Source: Trileptium ribeirensis
Lineage: Eukaryota > Nematoda > Enoplea > Enoplida > Thoracostomopsidae
NCBI GenBank assembly: GCA_030248225.1
Contig: JASANE010028858.1
Location: 1-64,000, forward strand
Direction of reading: 5' to 3'
Length of the DNA: 64,000 nucleotides
The position numbers and the translations under genes were made by a program. Numbering within the stretch: position 1 is the first letter of the stretch; every line of letters begins with the position of its first letter. This document shows positions 47,118-57,300 of this stretch, piece after piece. The notes beneath the pieces were generated by a model. The model did no database searches. It saw only the letters and a list, made by a program, of their open reading frames with translations, and was not told the origin of the DNA.

Positions 47118-48004
47118 ATATATATATATATATATTATAAATAACGAATAAATACTAACGATTTACTACTAACTCGAAAATACATAATCGGCTGTGATTT
47201 TTATCTTTTGGCTGCAACTAAGGTCCTAATGTACAGCAACGTCTATCTCTTTGTCCAGAAATAGTGGGTGAAAAACTGCCTTCATCACCATATATTATAT
47301 GAACACCAATGGACACAAAAAAACAAAATGACAAGTATTTAATCGCAATCAGATTTTATACTGTTGAACTATGTAATGCCAGAAATAAATTTGTTTGCAA
47401 CCAGCACTATTTCGAATAAAAACCTGTAAGATGTAAAACGTTATGGTGGATGTGAATTGAAGAAAAAATTCCAGCATAAACTATTGACAGCCGTCTCAAA
47501 GCTATAAGAAATACAATTAGTTTCCGTGTCAATAAATAGTGCGAGATTCTCATATTCACTGAAATTGTATTCACTAATCTGCTCAAACCGTTAATCTGAA
47601 CATAAGACCGCTATACCAACTACAGTAATCCACACCAAACCAATTTAAATCTGTATACTCAAACTCCATCTGACCGACTCGGAAGGTGTCTCTTCTGACA
47701 ACCTGTCTATTCTTTTGTATGTATTTGTGCACAAAAAGCCCAAGAAATTCATTAATAATGTTACTAGCAATCTAATTTTCGAACAGACTGAAGATTGTAT
47801 ATAATTGAACATCAGGATAATATTACACATGGTGGCTGTTGGAAAGACATACCATGTAGCACGAGACCACCACATTGTGATATCATGGCCCGCCGTTGAT
47901 GAAAACATAAATTTTACGCCAACAAATAAGGCAGAAAAACGGTCTAGTATAAATGTTTCTATAAAAATCCAAATATTGCATATACATATTATATACATAT
48001 TGAT
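47118..48004. other. Unassigned DNA with a TA tract at its start
   Basis: Minus-strand open frame 47645-48007 (120 codons) has no recognisable motif and a plus-strand frame overlaps it. Not supported as a gene. Confidence 0.4.
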
Positions 48005-48206
48005 CAATAAATAAACATTATTTTCCTTCCTCAGTCTCTTTAAAGTTCCACAAAGCCAATAATGCCAAGTAAAAGTTATTTTTAATATATTTTAAATCCA
48101 CTGTGCCTTCATTTCTTCCTTCATCTGTTTTACAATATATAGGTTTTGTAGAGCAGGTTCCGGTTCCGGATCCGGTTTAAATGGACGGTTCAGGTTGCTG
48201 GTTCCC
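48005..48206 (+). mobile_element. Right-end fragment of the CCGG-rich hAT MITE
   Basis: About 200 bp matching the right end of the full copies: CAATAAATAAACATTA, TTCCTCAGTCTCTTTAAAGTT, TTTTAAATCCACT and GGTTCCGGATCCGGTTTAAA, stopping before the terminal TTATTCCCTG. Confidence 0.88.
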
Positions 48207-48490
48207 ACAATCAAACGCGCATTTTAATGATACATACGTTTTGAAATGGTCACTGTGTCCCAATGCATCCCGACAACTATGATTTCCAGTTAATGCTTTA
48301 AAGTATACAATTTGTGATGACAAAGATTTTTGGTGTTGCTGACGGAGCGGGAATCAATCAAATGTGTATGTGACAATTATGGCGTTTAATATGTGTTTGT
48401 GCACATATATATGTTTTTACTTTTAGGAAATACTTTTGAGTATGCAAACGACTGAGAATAATCTTATGTTTTCATTTTGGATAACAAGTT

Positions 48491-49441
48491 AGATAGATAG
48501 ATAGATAGATAGATAATAAGCAATAGTAAGAGGGCAAAGACAAAGGTGTGTAGACTCTTATAGTGGTCTTTTACACTGCCCCCTTCCAATTTTAAATTTC
48601 TTGTATTTTCATTTTAATACTTATCTGTATTTTTGCTGACATATAATATTTAACTATACTTATCCATCAAGTTGTTCAAATCTTTTTGTGTCTTTTATAA
48701 ACCTTATAATTTTTTTGTAGTCTGGTACTACTGTATCCATTGTTGCCTTTCCATATATTATCGCCCTCTGTGTATTGTAGTTGGTACATCTAAGCAAGTA
48801 GTGTTCCACTGTCTCTGTTTCCGATTTGCAGACTGGACATACATCTGTGTCTGACAAACCTATTCTAATAGGTGCTTGTTTAACAAGCAATGTCCTGTCA
48901 AGATTTGTATCAATAACCTGGTTCTTTCTTTATTTGATATGCTTAGGTATCTTGTTAGCTTTTTGTTTACCTGAGGCAAAAATATCTTTGTGTTTTTGCA
49001 TGTTAAACAACTATCCCATCTGTTTTTGAATTCTTCATTGCACCAGTTATCTATTTTGTATTTCAGATGTCCATATGAGACTGGTAAAGCTGGTTCTACA
49101 CCTATTAAAGCAGTCTGTGCTCCTGTACAGCTAGTTCGTCTGCCATATCGTTTCCATAATTCCCACTGTGGCCTTTAATCCATTGCAAGATTACTTCATT
49201 ATTTTTAGCAAGTCGTTTTAGATTTCCAATGCAGGCTTGTACCACTTTTGAATTTATCCAGTGATTGCTAATTGCTTTTAGTGCTGATTGACTATCTGAG
49301 TAAAAAACTATTTTCTTTCGTTTGACTCCTCTACCCCTAAGGTAATTCGTTGCTTCATCTATTGCATTCACTTCTGCTTGAAAGACTGTAGCCAGTCTAC
49401 CTAGAGATATGTGTCTGTGGGCTTCGTTTAGTTAGTTACGC
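48491..49441 (-). mobile_element. 5'-truncated LINE with RNase H, tailed by (ATCT)n
   Basis: On the minus strand the copy contains only the end of ORF2 and a 3' tail of ATCT repeats (48491-48514 on the plus strand as AGAT). ACAAGTTA occurs at both edges (48484-48491 and 49442-49449) and may be the target duplication. Truncation at the 5' end and a simple-repeat tail are what target-primed reverse transcription leaves. The RNase H domain suggests a member of the I/R1/Ingi-like LINE group. Confidence 0.75.
48660..49425 (-). pseudogene. LINE ORF2 C-terminus: RNase H and zinc-binding tail
   Basis: The 49105-49425 part shows RNase H. TVFQAEVNAIDEA has the catalytic Glu in AE, then VFYSDSQSALKAI has the catalytic Asp in SDSQSA. 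LQWIKGHSGNYGNDMADELA follows, with the conserved GHSG and the last Asp. After one or more frameshifts, the 48660-48890 part has CPVCKSETETVEHYLLRC, the C-x2-C...H...C zinc motif at the end of many LINE ORF2 proteins, and a stop at 48660. Endonuclease and reverse transcriptase are absent because of truncation. In this context RNase H would degrade the RNA template. Confidence 0.92.
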
Positions 49442-49486
49442 ACAAGTTACGCACAAGTAAAAACACTATACATTAGTAACTCTACT

Positions 49487-50394
49487 GATATTGCAGAACG
49501 TAGTGAAGCATAGGTACACCTACGCCTTTTGCATGCACAGCCAATCAGCTCTCAATAGCGTACGTCGATATGCTATATGCGGATATCACACAATACCGCA
49601 TAAGTTAGAACAAAACTAACATCGGCAATAAGTTTCGCATGCCTGAAAACTCCCCAAGTCCAAGCTATCAGCCTCCCAGGACGTCACAATAAAATTTTGG
49701 GTCGATGAAACATGGGGGCGCGATACCCCCCGTACCCATGGGTCGCAGAACAAAATCAACACGGGCAATGAGTAATAAAACCATCCAGAGAAAAAATTCG
49801 AATGTTAAGATAAAATAAACTTGCTTCCGTGAAGGGTACTAAAATGGAAAAAACCCTAATTTTGGCCTCTGACTCCGAATAAAGGGGGCGAAATACCCTC
49901 ATACCCATGGAACAATGAATCACAGAGTAAAATCAACACCTGCAATGAGTTTACCATGCTCGAAAATCCCCAAGTAAAACTTTTCAGCCGCCCAGAACAT
50001 CAGAACAAATTTTCTAATTTTGGGTTGAGGAACCATGAACGTGCCATACCCCCGTACCTTAAATCCCATAATTACAGAACCGGAGCCTTAATCATAAAAC
50101 GCAAAAGAAGCATGAGCATTAATCATTTCACTATGAAATAAAACCATCTAGAGAAAAAAATTCCAAAGTTAAGATAAAAATAACCTTGCTTCCGTGAATG
50201 GTACTAAAATGGGACAAAAAGCCACATTTTGACCCCTAACCCCGGAACAAGGTCCCAAATCAAAAAACGCTCGGGGATGTACACGGTAAATCGACTATGT
50301 CGGTTCGCATGAGCAAAAGATCATAAAAATCGGTTAAGTAGATTTCACCCCTGCAACACAAAATCTCCATTACGTTTCACTACGTTCTGACAAT
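49487..50394. repeat. Element with ~17-bp inverted ends and an internal direct duplication
   Basis: The left end ATTGCAGAACGTAGTGAA and the right end TTCACTACGTTCTGACAAT are near-perfect inverses. Between them, a ~270-330-bp unit occurs twice in direct orientation (about 49605-49875 and 49915-50245). Shared words are AATCAACAC-GGCAATGAGT, AATAAAACCATC-AGAGAAAAA and CTTGCTTCCGTGAA-GGTACT. The copies have diverged. No coding capacity. It is probably a non-autonomous DNA transposon that duplicated part of itself, directly next to the truncated LINE. Confidence 0.65.
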
Positions 50395-52257
50395 GCCAAC
50401 GTATACGTATATATACATAAAATTATAAATATATATTACGTACGTACAATTTATATACTTTCAAAATATGTCACATCATTATTATAGCCTCTCCACAGAG
50501 GGGAAGAAGAAGACAAGATTTTCAAACTTCCCCAGAAGTTCGGTGGCTTTCTCCAAGTCATGCCCCCGTGAAAATTTTGGCTTGCTTTCATGGCAACCAT
50601 TTCAGCACCCCCTACAAGGTGACACGAAAAATGATCAACCTCTCAATACTCAATACAATGAACAAAACTCCGTACTTCTACTATATTGCGACAATTCTTG
50701 ACGAAATGTTGAGCAAAATGAAGCGTACCCTGCAGAAATAAAAACTTCCAGTAGGTGAAATACATATACAGCAAAAAACGTTGCGAATGGAGGAAAAACC
50801 CAATTAAATGCTATTATAAATCCCCCAACAATGGACAGGAGAAGAATTTTTCGGAATCCCACAGGTCCCATCTCTGTTGGACCTGGGGCATCCAGGTCAA
50901 AACCTCCAGGTAAAATTGTGCTCCTGTAGAGAGGCCAATGTTATTCTTTTCAGTGGCAAATAATGGTAGATTTATGCAAATAAAAGAAAAATCAATAGTA
51001 AAGTACGGTATAAACAAATCCAAGTTTATGTCGTTTAAATCCTCTTCTACAATAAACATATTATTTTGTGACAACATATTGGTTGCAGCTATCTTAACAG
51101 CAAATCAACACCGACATTTTTCATTTAAGGTCTGGAAAAAATATATAGTATTGTGTCGATATCCAAGCATAATCGACAAAAACAAGAAATTGCCTGCACC
51201 CACGACATCGTTGCTTATATACATAGTTCTACATGCTGTTAAAGATATATACAAGTTACCTATTCGAAAAATCAAGAAGGCTGAGCAGAATTCAACCTAA
51301 GCTAATACAATCATAAGCATAATTAACAACTACAATAAATAACTGCAGATGCTACATATGCTATATAATTGTAAATTATACATTTCAATTCAATCATTCT
51401 TTCCTAAATCTACCATTATTAAAGGCGTCGTTATCTGGAAATAACAAAAATATCCAAGAAATTTGAATATATTAAACAAAGTGGCTAAATGACCTTCTGC
51501 GATGGATCTAAACTGTCATGCAAAACCGACCTGCCTATGTCAATATTACTTTATTCACCAATTTTTTTCTACTTACTTCGCCACATTGAAATCCTTGATT
51601 TTCAAGATTATATGGTCAGTGTGAAAGTTTTTTCCTCAAAGTACGACATACTCCGCAATGATAAGTCGATAAATTTTAAAGATATGGCTGTCACTAGTTT
51701 AAAGTTATATATAACTTTTCTCAGAATGAAGACCAGTTTGAGCTAAAACTTTGCTATGTAACACTTTTTGAAAAAAATAGCTGTTTTCGAGCAATCATTA
51801 CGAAAAGTTTTTAAAATATCCCAAAAATACACGAATTTTCATTTTAACTGAGTTCTTGCTTACTTGGATGAACAAGTGGTTTATAGTATTACTTGGTGGT
51901 TTCATATGGCAGATCATTACCGCTGTGGGATAGTGCAAATATATTTAAATTTTCGCAAGAATTTTTTAATTTGGGCCTTTGAATTTAATGGCAATAGAAT
52001 TCATAATGGCTTCTGATAAAAAGTTTCTACTCTTCGCTATCACAATATAAAGGAGTTCAGTAACACGCGATCCATTTCACGGGCATTCCCTGGTTTCGGG
52101 TAGCGGTGAAACTATATCACTTCCACCTAAATTACGAAAAGAACAGCTAGGCGGTAATTTCAACTCAATCCAAGAAAAAACGAATGTTGAATATGCGGGG
52201 ATGAAATGAAATGAGATGTTGATGCGCAATGAAATAACATATATATCTGATGTGAGA
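50395..52257. other. Unassigned AT-rich DNA
   Basis: Open frames at 50938-51300 (120 codons) and 51489-51746 have no domain. Their long AT-rich composition explains them by chance. Confidence 0.4.
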
Positions 52258-52530
52258 TCGGGGCGCGATAACTCAATCAGTAGAGAATCAGCTTGCTAAT
52301 CTGAAGTGTTCGAATCCCACGTCATCCCTATTTTTAGCCAACCGCTTTTCGCACTTTCATCGTCCGTGTCCTATCGCTAGGCCAAAATGAAAAACTGACT
52401 CACTAACTCGAAGCTAATGCCTGTCGAATACAACTTTATAACTGCTGTCAACTCAGGCAGGGATAGGTCAGTAGGTAGAGTGCCTGCTTACGGATCCAAA
52501 GGCGGGAAGATGTGGTCACGAAACCCAACA
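52258..52530 (+). repeat. tRNA-derived SINE-like sequence, two tRNA-like heads
   Basis: At 52258-52330 a tRNA-like sequence has an A-box-like ATAACTCAATCAGTAGAG, an anticodon-loop-like TTGCTAA and a B box, GTTCGAATCCC. The acceptor stem does not pair, so it is not a functional tRNA gene. A second, weaker tRNA-like head lies at about 52449-52530 (GGTCAGTAGGTAGAGTGCCT, then GGTCACGAAACCC). The region up to about 52735 may be the SINE body. Pol III boxes are seen. SINE identity is inference without other copies in the window. Confidence 0.5.
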
Positions 52531-52802
52531 TTTAAAGTGACTGCTTTTCACCCCCTTACGCCTTCAAGCTCCTCTTACTATGCTCGAATAAAAAATTTCC
52601 TAATAACACCCTTTAACAACTATCAACTTGAACTATGGAGCAAGAATAACTCAACTTATGTTAAGAAGAGTGAAGCTAGCATCACTGTCCAACATCGAGG
52701 TAGTGTCACCCTCAACCGTATCTAAGATTCAATTTCATTCAGAAATGTATAAAGTAAATACGCTGTCTATTATTATTATATACACAAATATCTTTGAATG
52801 AA

Positions 52803-54098
52803 ATGGCAGCCAACAAATCTCCTCGTAGCAATTCAAAAAGCGAAGAACTGGAAATCTGTCATGATGTTCGGTGTAGGGAATCAATCCAGATAAATGACTT
52901 TTTCGTCAAATGCACGGTTTGCCACTGACCCTATCACAGGCTGTGCTCTGGGATGTCATCAGCGATGTTTGCGGGGTATCAAAAGGATTATCATGTATTT
53001 TGGTACTGTTTACCGTGCAAGCCTCCGGTTCAGGAGGTTTTTCATGAATTTTTGCGTCTGCGCAATGATAACGACAAGTTAGCTAATGCTCGTCATGCGT
53101 TGGAGGAGCGGGTGTCTAATCTGGAGGCAGTAGATCTGGGGTCACGAGTTGACCAACTGGAACGGAGGTCTGATGGATGTGATCTGGAACACCGCGTGTC
53201 AACTTTGGAGGAGCAAGTAGCCAGGGCAAAGGGTATCAGCAATGAACTCGAGTTAACAACTCGGGTAGCAGCAATGGAAAATCGACTGGAGCAGTCAGCA
53301 GCTCCGAGTTCTGTTTCTCATTCAGCACGCGATGACTGTCTGCAGACCGGAACATCTGCGAGTTCAATAAGAGCAACTACTACACCAGAAGTTGCAACAA
53401 GTGGTGATAATGATGACGATATTTTAAAGGAGTTGAACAAGATACCTTTTCGGAAACCGAATTTAGTTTTACATGGTTTTAGTGAACCCGCAGACGGCAA
53501 TCGACATGAGCAGAGCGAGAGTGATAAGCTTGCTGTCAAGGCGATACTTGGGGCTGTGCAAACAGTGTCTATTTATTGTTCACTTTCTAATTTTAATACT
53601 GGTATGGGGGATATTAATATTAATCAGACGCTGGATCAGGCAAGTATGGTTGATGTCAATGTCAAGGCGACGTTTCGGCTCGGTCGGCGCACTGTTACCA
53701 AAAGGGACGGGTTAATTAAGCCGCGGCCTGTTAAAGTGGCGCTTGGTAGTAAATCACAGCGTGATCATATTCTGTCCTTGGCTAACTCATTAATGAAAAC
53801 GCAGTAAACAGAGTCCGTATTACTAGCGATCTAACTATGCGTCAGCGTGCACGAAATAAAAAACTATTGGAATATGCTAAATCCAAGTCAACAGCTGGCA
53901 AAAATTACTACCTATGTGTATCGTAGTAGAGTGTTTACCAGCCGACGTCGCAAAACGGCTGCTGATAACACAGATAGGGTATCTGGAGGGCTAGATAATG
54001 GTGGACCTGAATCCAGTGAAATCAATATAAATGGGGATATTAGAAACCGGTCATCGGGGGTCTTACAACCCCCCGGTAAGCTGTGGGTCTGGCGTTAA
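52803..54098 (+). pseudogene. CR1-like LINE ORF1: PHD finger, coiled coil, RRM-like domain
   Basis: ORF1 proteins bind LINE RNA. The start ATG at 52803 gives MAANKSPRSNSKSEELE, followed by a PHD-type zinc finger at residues ~19-75. It shows C-x4-C, KCTVCH, PYHRLC and YCLPC, broken by a single in-frame TGA at 52926. A long coiled coil follows (residues ~85-165, repeated LEERVSNLE and STLEEQVA units), then an RRM-like core with LVLHGFSEP and RLGRR...RPRPVKVAL. The open frame ends at 53807. One base over, the usual DLT-R-Q-R-NKKL continuation is readable, so the original protein ran to about 54098. A PHD finger in ORF1p is known from CR1-type LINEs of invertebrates. Confidence 0.85.
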
Positions 54099-54140
54099 CG
54101 TGACATTTTTTAAAGCCTCGAGTCTCTTTTAGAGTCTCGA

Positions 54141-56460
54141 GTGGTTAGCTCTTTAAAATGTTGTTTGCTAAATGCTCGCTTAATTGTAAATGTGAATAAG
54201 CGCAATATGTTTAATGTATTTGTTGTAGCAAATGGCTTTAACATTATTGGAGTGACTGAATCATGGGCTGGCGCTGAGGTGGCTAAAAGAGAGCTTAACT
54301 TAAATGATTTCAGTATGTGTCGCTCCGACCGCCTTAGCAAGCATGCCGGAGGCGTAATACGTTTGGATCGGCTTAGTTTCGTCGCCTATTTCCTGTGTAA
54401 GCGAGCTGTATGCAGATATTGTTGGATGCAAGATAAAGTTGTGTGGCAGTGATTGGTTGGTTGTTTCTGTGCCAACCGAACAGAATAGAATATTCCAGAA
54501 CAAATAGATGCATTATTCTCCATTTTTCGCTGAATTGAGGGATTTCCGATGCTCGCATTTACTTTAGATTGGTGGCTTTAACTACCGGAAATTGCATTGG
54601 GATGGGTCCGGGTGGCCAATGATGTGTGACGCTTTCATGGATGCTATTGAATATGCAGTTTAGTACAGCATGTAACGGTTCCGACGAGTGAAAACAGTAT
54701 CCTAGATCTTTGGTTCTCTGAGATATGAATCAGGTGGACGATGTTGAAGTGGCGGCAGGTCTGGGTACAAGCGCCCACAACTCTATTAGATTCATGTTTC
54801 GGTGCTAAGAAAGCCATACGGAACTGGAGTAGAGCTCGGTGGTCATCAAGCGGGTATGTTACACACGTGCTTGGAGGCCATGAATTTAGGGCACTCACTG
54901 ACTTTAATGATATGTGGCGAATAATGACTGAAGTGTACGAATATGTTTCAGTTCGTTTTGTACCTTTGAAGCCGTTATCTACCAAACGCCGTAAACCCGT
55001 GTGGGCTGATTATCGGGCATTTCGGGTGATAAAAAGCCTACAGAACCTGCATCGTAGTGCTACACGTAGCCGCAAGTGGTGGGCCTGGCAACGGCATCGC
55101 GATTTCTGCATCCATGCTACTAATGCGGGCGGTTCGGCGACACGAATCTAGCAGAGAGTAACCGAAATTCCAGCTCCGGTTCCGGCGAAAATTGTTTCGA
55201 TTACGGTTCCGGTAAAAGGCAAAAACCTTACCGAAACCGGAATTCCGGTTTAAAAATTTTGCTTGAATTTTTTCACATTTTTGCTTCATCTGTGGCCCAG
55301 ACATATGTAATAGATGTATACAATGATCAAGTATATACCAATACAACCAAACAAAAGAAAAGATTAACTTAGCAATTTGCCGAGTAAAACGTTAGGCCAC
55401 ATAATTTCAGTGGGAATTTTTCATCTTAATCGGCAGGTGATTGTTAACAAAAACAAGACAGGTCGGTGCTTGTAGCAGCTGTTTTACACATTCAGGAGTC
55501 TGCGGGGTATGTTAGAATTAGTCCAACCCGAGAACAGAGTATGGATTATTTACAAATACTTAGCTGTAAGCTTGGCTAACAAATTGCATCAAGCACCAGC
55601 CGATTATGGATTTTGTGAATCAAGCGATTGTGAACTTTGTGAATCAGTCTAAATTGAAATAAAACAACTATCTGAAACGCAGCCAGAGGCAGCGTTTTTT
55701 GTAATGAGCTATATTTTTTGAAACGATGCGAGCAGTATAAAAGTATGTCTCATTTATAGCATTCTGATTAGGAAGTTATCATCAGTATCATCTAGCTGAC
55801 GGGCTCTGGTTGCGCAACGCTAGCCTAAACAATGTCTCTGATCACTGAGCCCAAACTTATAGTATACCTTCCTTTGTTTTCTTTTAGAATCATATAAACC
55901 AATAATTTTAAGTTTACTGCACAATAACATGCAACAACCGCATGTGTACTAAGAGAGGCGATTGGAGACAGAACGAAAGTCTACGCCCCATGTGAGTTAC
56001 AAGCACGGTCAGTTGGACACAATTTAAGCAAGGCTATAGAGAGACATTTTTTAATCTGGGGTCCAAAATACCAACATATTGAACGATAACCATACATTAT
56101 TAGCATCCTCAGTCTCGTCAAAGTTCCAGAGAGGCAATAACGCCATCGCAATACATTAAGTTTAATGTAAAGGTCATTTTTAATACATTTTCAATCCGCG
56201 GTACATTCATTTCTTCCTTCATCTGTGATACTATTATATAAGTTTCGAAAACCAGGTTCCGGTTCCGTTATCTCCTGGAATCTAGGTTGGTGAGAAATCT
56301 GAAAACAGACGTTAAATCATTTTGGAGCTATGTCAACTGTAAACTCAAGATAAAACCTGGCTTTGGTTTAGTGAGGGGACCGAATAACCCCTTGACAGAG
56401 ACTGTAATGAAACTGCAGATGTTTTAACCAACAGTTTTCGACTGTGTTCACAACGGGACG
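54141..56460 (+). pseudogene. CR1-like LINE ORF2, endonuclease part, split by a MITE
   Basis: The APE-type endonuclease nicks target DNA. It starts KCCLLNAR (54155), then NIIGVTESW (catalytic Glu, ~54245), DFNYRKLHWDG (~54580, family GDFN-x-P-x-I-x-W), SILDLWFSE (~54700) and GTSAHNSIRF (~54770), where the usual SDHN has become SAHN. The linker towards reverse transcriptase (RRKPVWAD, about 54995) is interrupted by the hAT MITE at 55152. It resumes after 56285 with SFWSYVNCKL and LTNSF-like residues to about 56460. No reverse transcriptase follows, so the 3' part is lost, which is not the usual 5' truncation. Several frameshifts and stops are present. Confidence 0.85.
55152..56277 (+). mobile_element. 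CCGG-rich hAT MITE in the LINE, TSD GAATCTAG
   Basis: Starts CAGAGAGTAACCG and ends ...CCGTTATCTCCTG. The duplication GAATCTAG is exact at 55144-55151 and 56278-56285. It is more diverged than the copies at 43-45 kb, with shortened right-end CCGG words. LINE ORF2 reads on either side, proving it inserted into the LINE. Confidence 0.95.
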
Positions 56461-57300
56461 TAGGTAAGCTTGAATAACTCGAATTGTATTAAAACTGTAA
56501 GAATGATCGCAAATAAATTCTTTATTTGAGGACCATTTTAAAATGATTACACAAAAGTGACTCGTAACGGTCCATGGCGTGGGGAAATGAGTCAAACGCG
56601 ACGAACGGTTCGGTCTGGTCTGCCCCGGTGTCATACTCCTGCGTCTCCAAGCTCCTATTGCTAGGTCCCAAATAAGAAAATACTTATATATGTTATTTTG
56701 TGGGAACGATGGGAATAGGTTTGTTGTTGCAAGATCCCGTGTTCGCTACACCGTTAACTTTCATCTGATTCTAGTTCTATCGATACTCGGCCACCTAAGC
56801 GCACTGCTTTAGCTTGTCCCTTTTTCTATTAGTGTTAAGGTTAGGTTAAATACTATTCTAATACTCCTATTGTGAGGTTGATATAATCGCCCCGACAGGC
56901 TAACGACCGTACGAGTATTTGAGTACCTAAACCTAGCTCCTTAGATTTACACTAATAAGAGTCTTATTTAATACAATCGCCCCCAACCGGCTGACGACTG
57001 CACGAGTATCAAATTACCTTAACCTGAGCCTTACAGTTATGCTATTACGTGCCGATTATAGTAATGTAGTCGCTCCCGACCGGCTGGCAGGCTACGTTAT
57101 AACTAGTTAGTAGCGGTAGACTACTCTTTAGTTTTCCTACAATTTTCGTGCTCTCGACCGGCTGGCCGAATTCTTTTCTCCGGTTGCTAACGGTTGTAAC
57201 AATCTAGATACCGTTTCTTTCTGTTTCTTTCGTGGATCTGGTAACTACTAGTATTTGCTTGGAATCGCTCTTTATTGTGATTTGGGCTCGTCGTTTCATC
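56461..57300. repeat. Degenerate repeats with a GACCGGCTG core
   Basis: Four spaced copies of a CG-CCCGACCGGCTG-like word (about 56890, 56988, 57070 and 57150) alternate with TTAGATTTACACTAATA- and ACCTAAACCT-like stretches at a period of roughly 75-100 bp. No gene. It lies downstream of the minus-strand gypsy-related reading frames and could be part of that element's non-coding end. This is not proven. Confidence 0.4.

Noticed and set aside
47645..48014. 120-codon minus-strand ORF as a gene
   Set aside because: No recognisable domain, overlaps an equally open plus-strand frame and runs into a MITE fragment at its end.
52258..52330. Functional tRNA-Ser(GCT) gene
   Set aside because: A- and B-box-like sequences are present but the acceptor and anticodon stems do not pair and no long variable arm is seen, so it is better explained as a SINE head.
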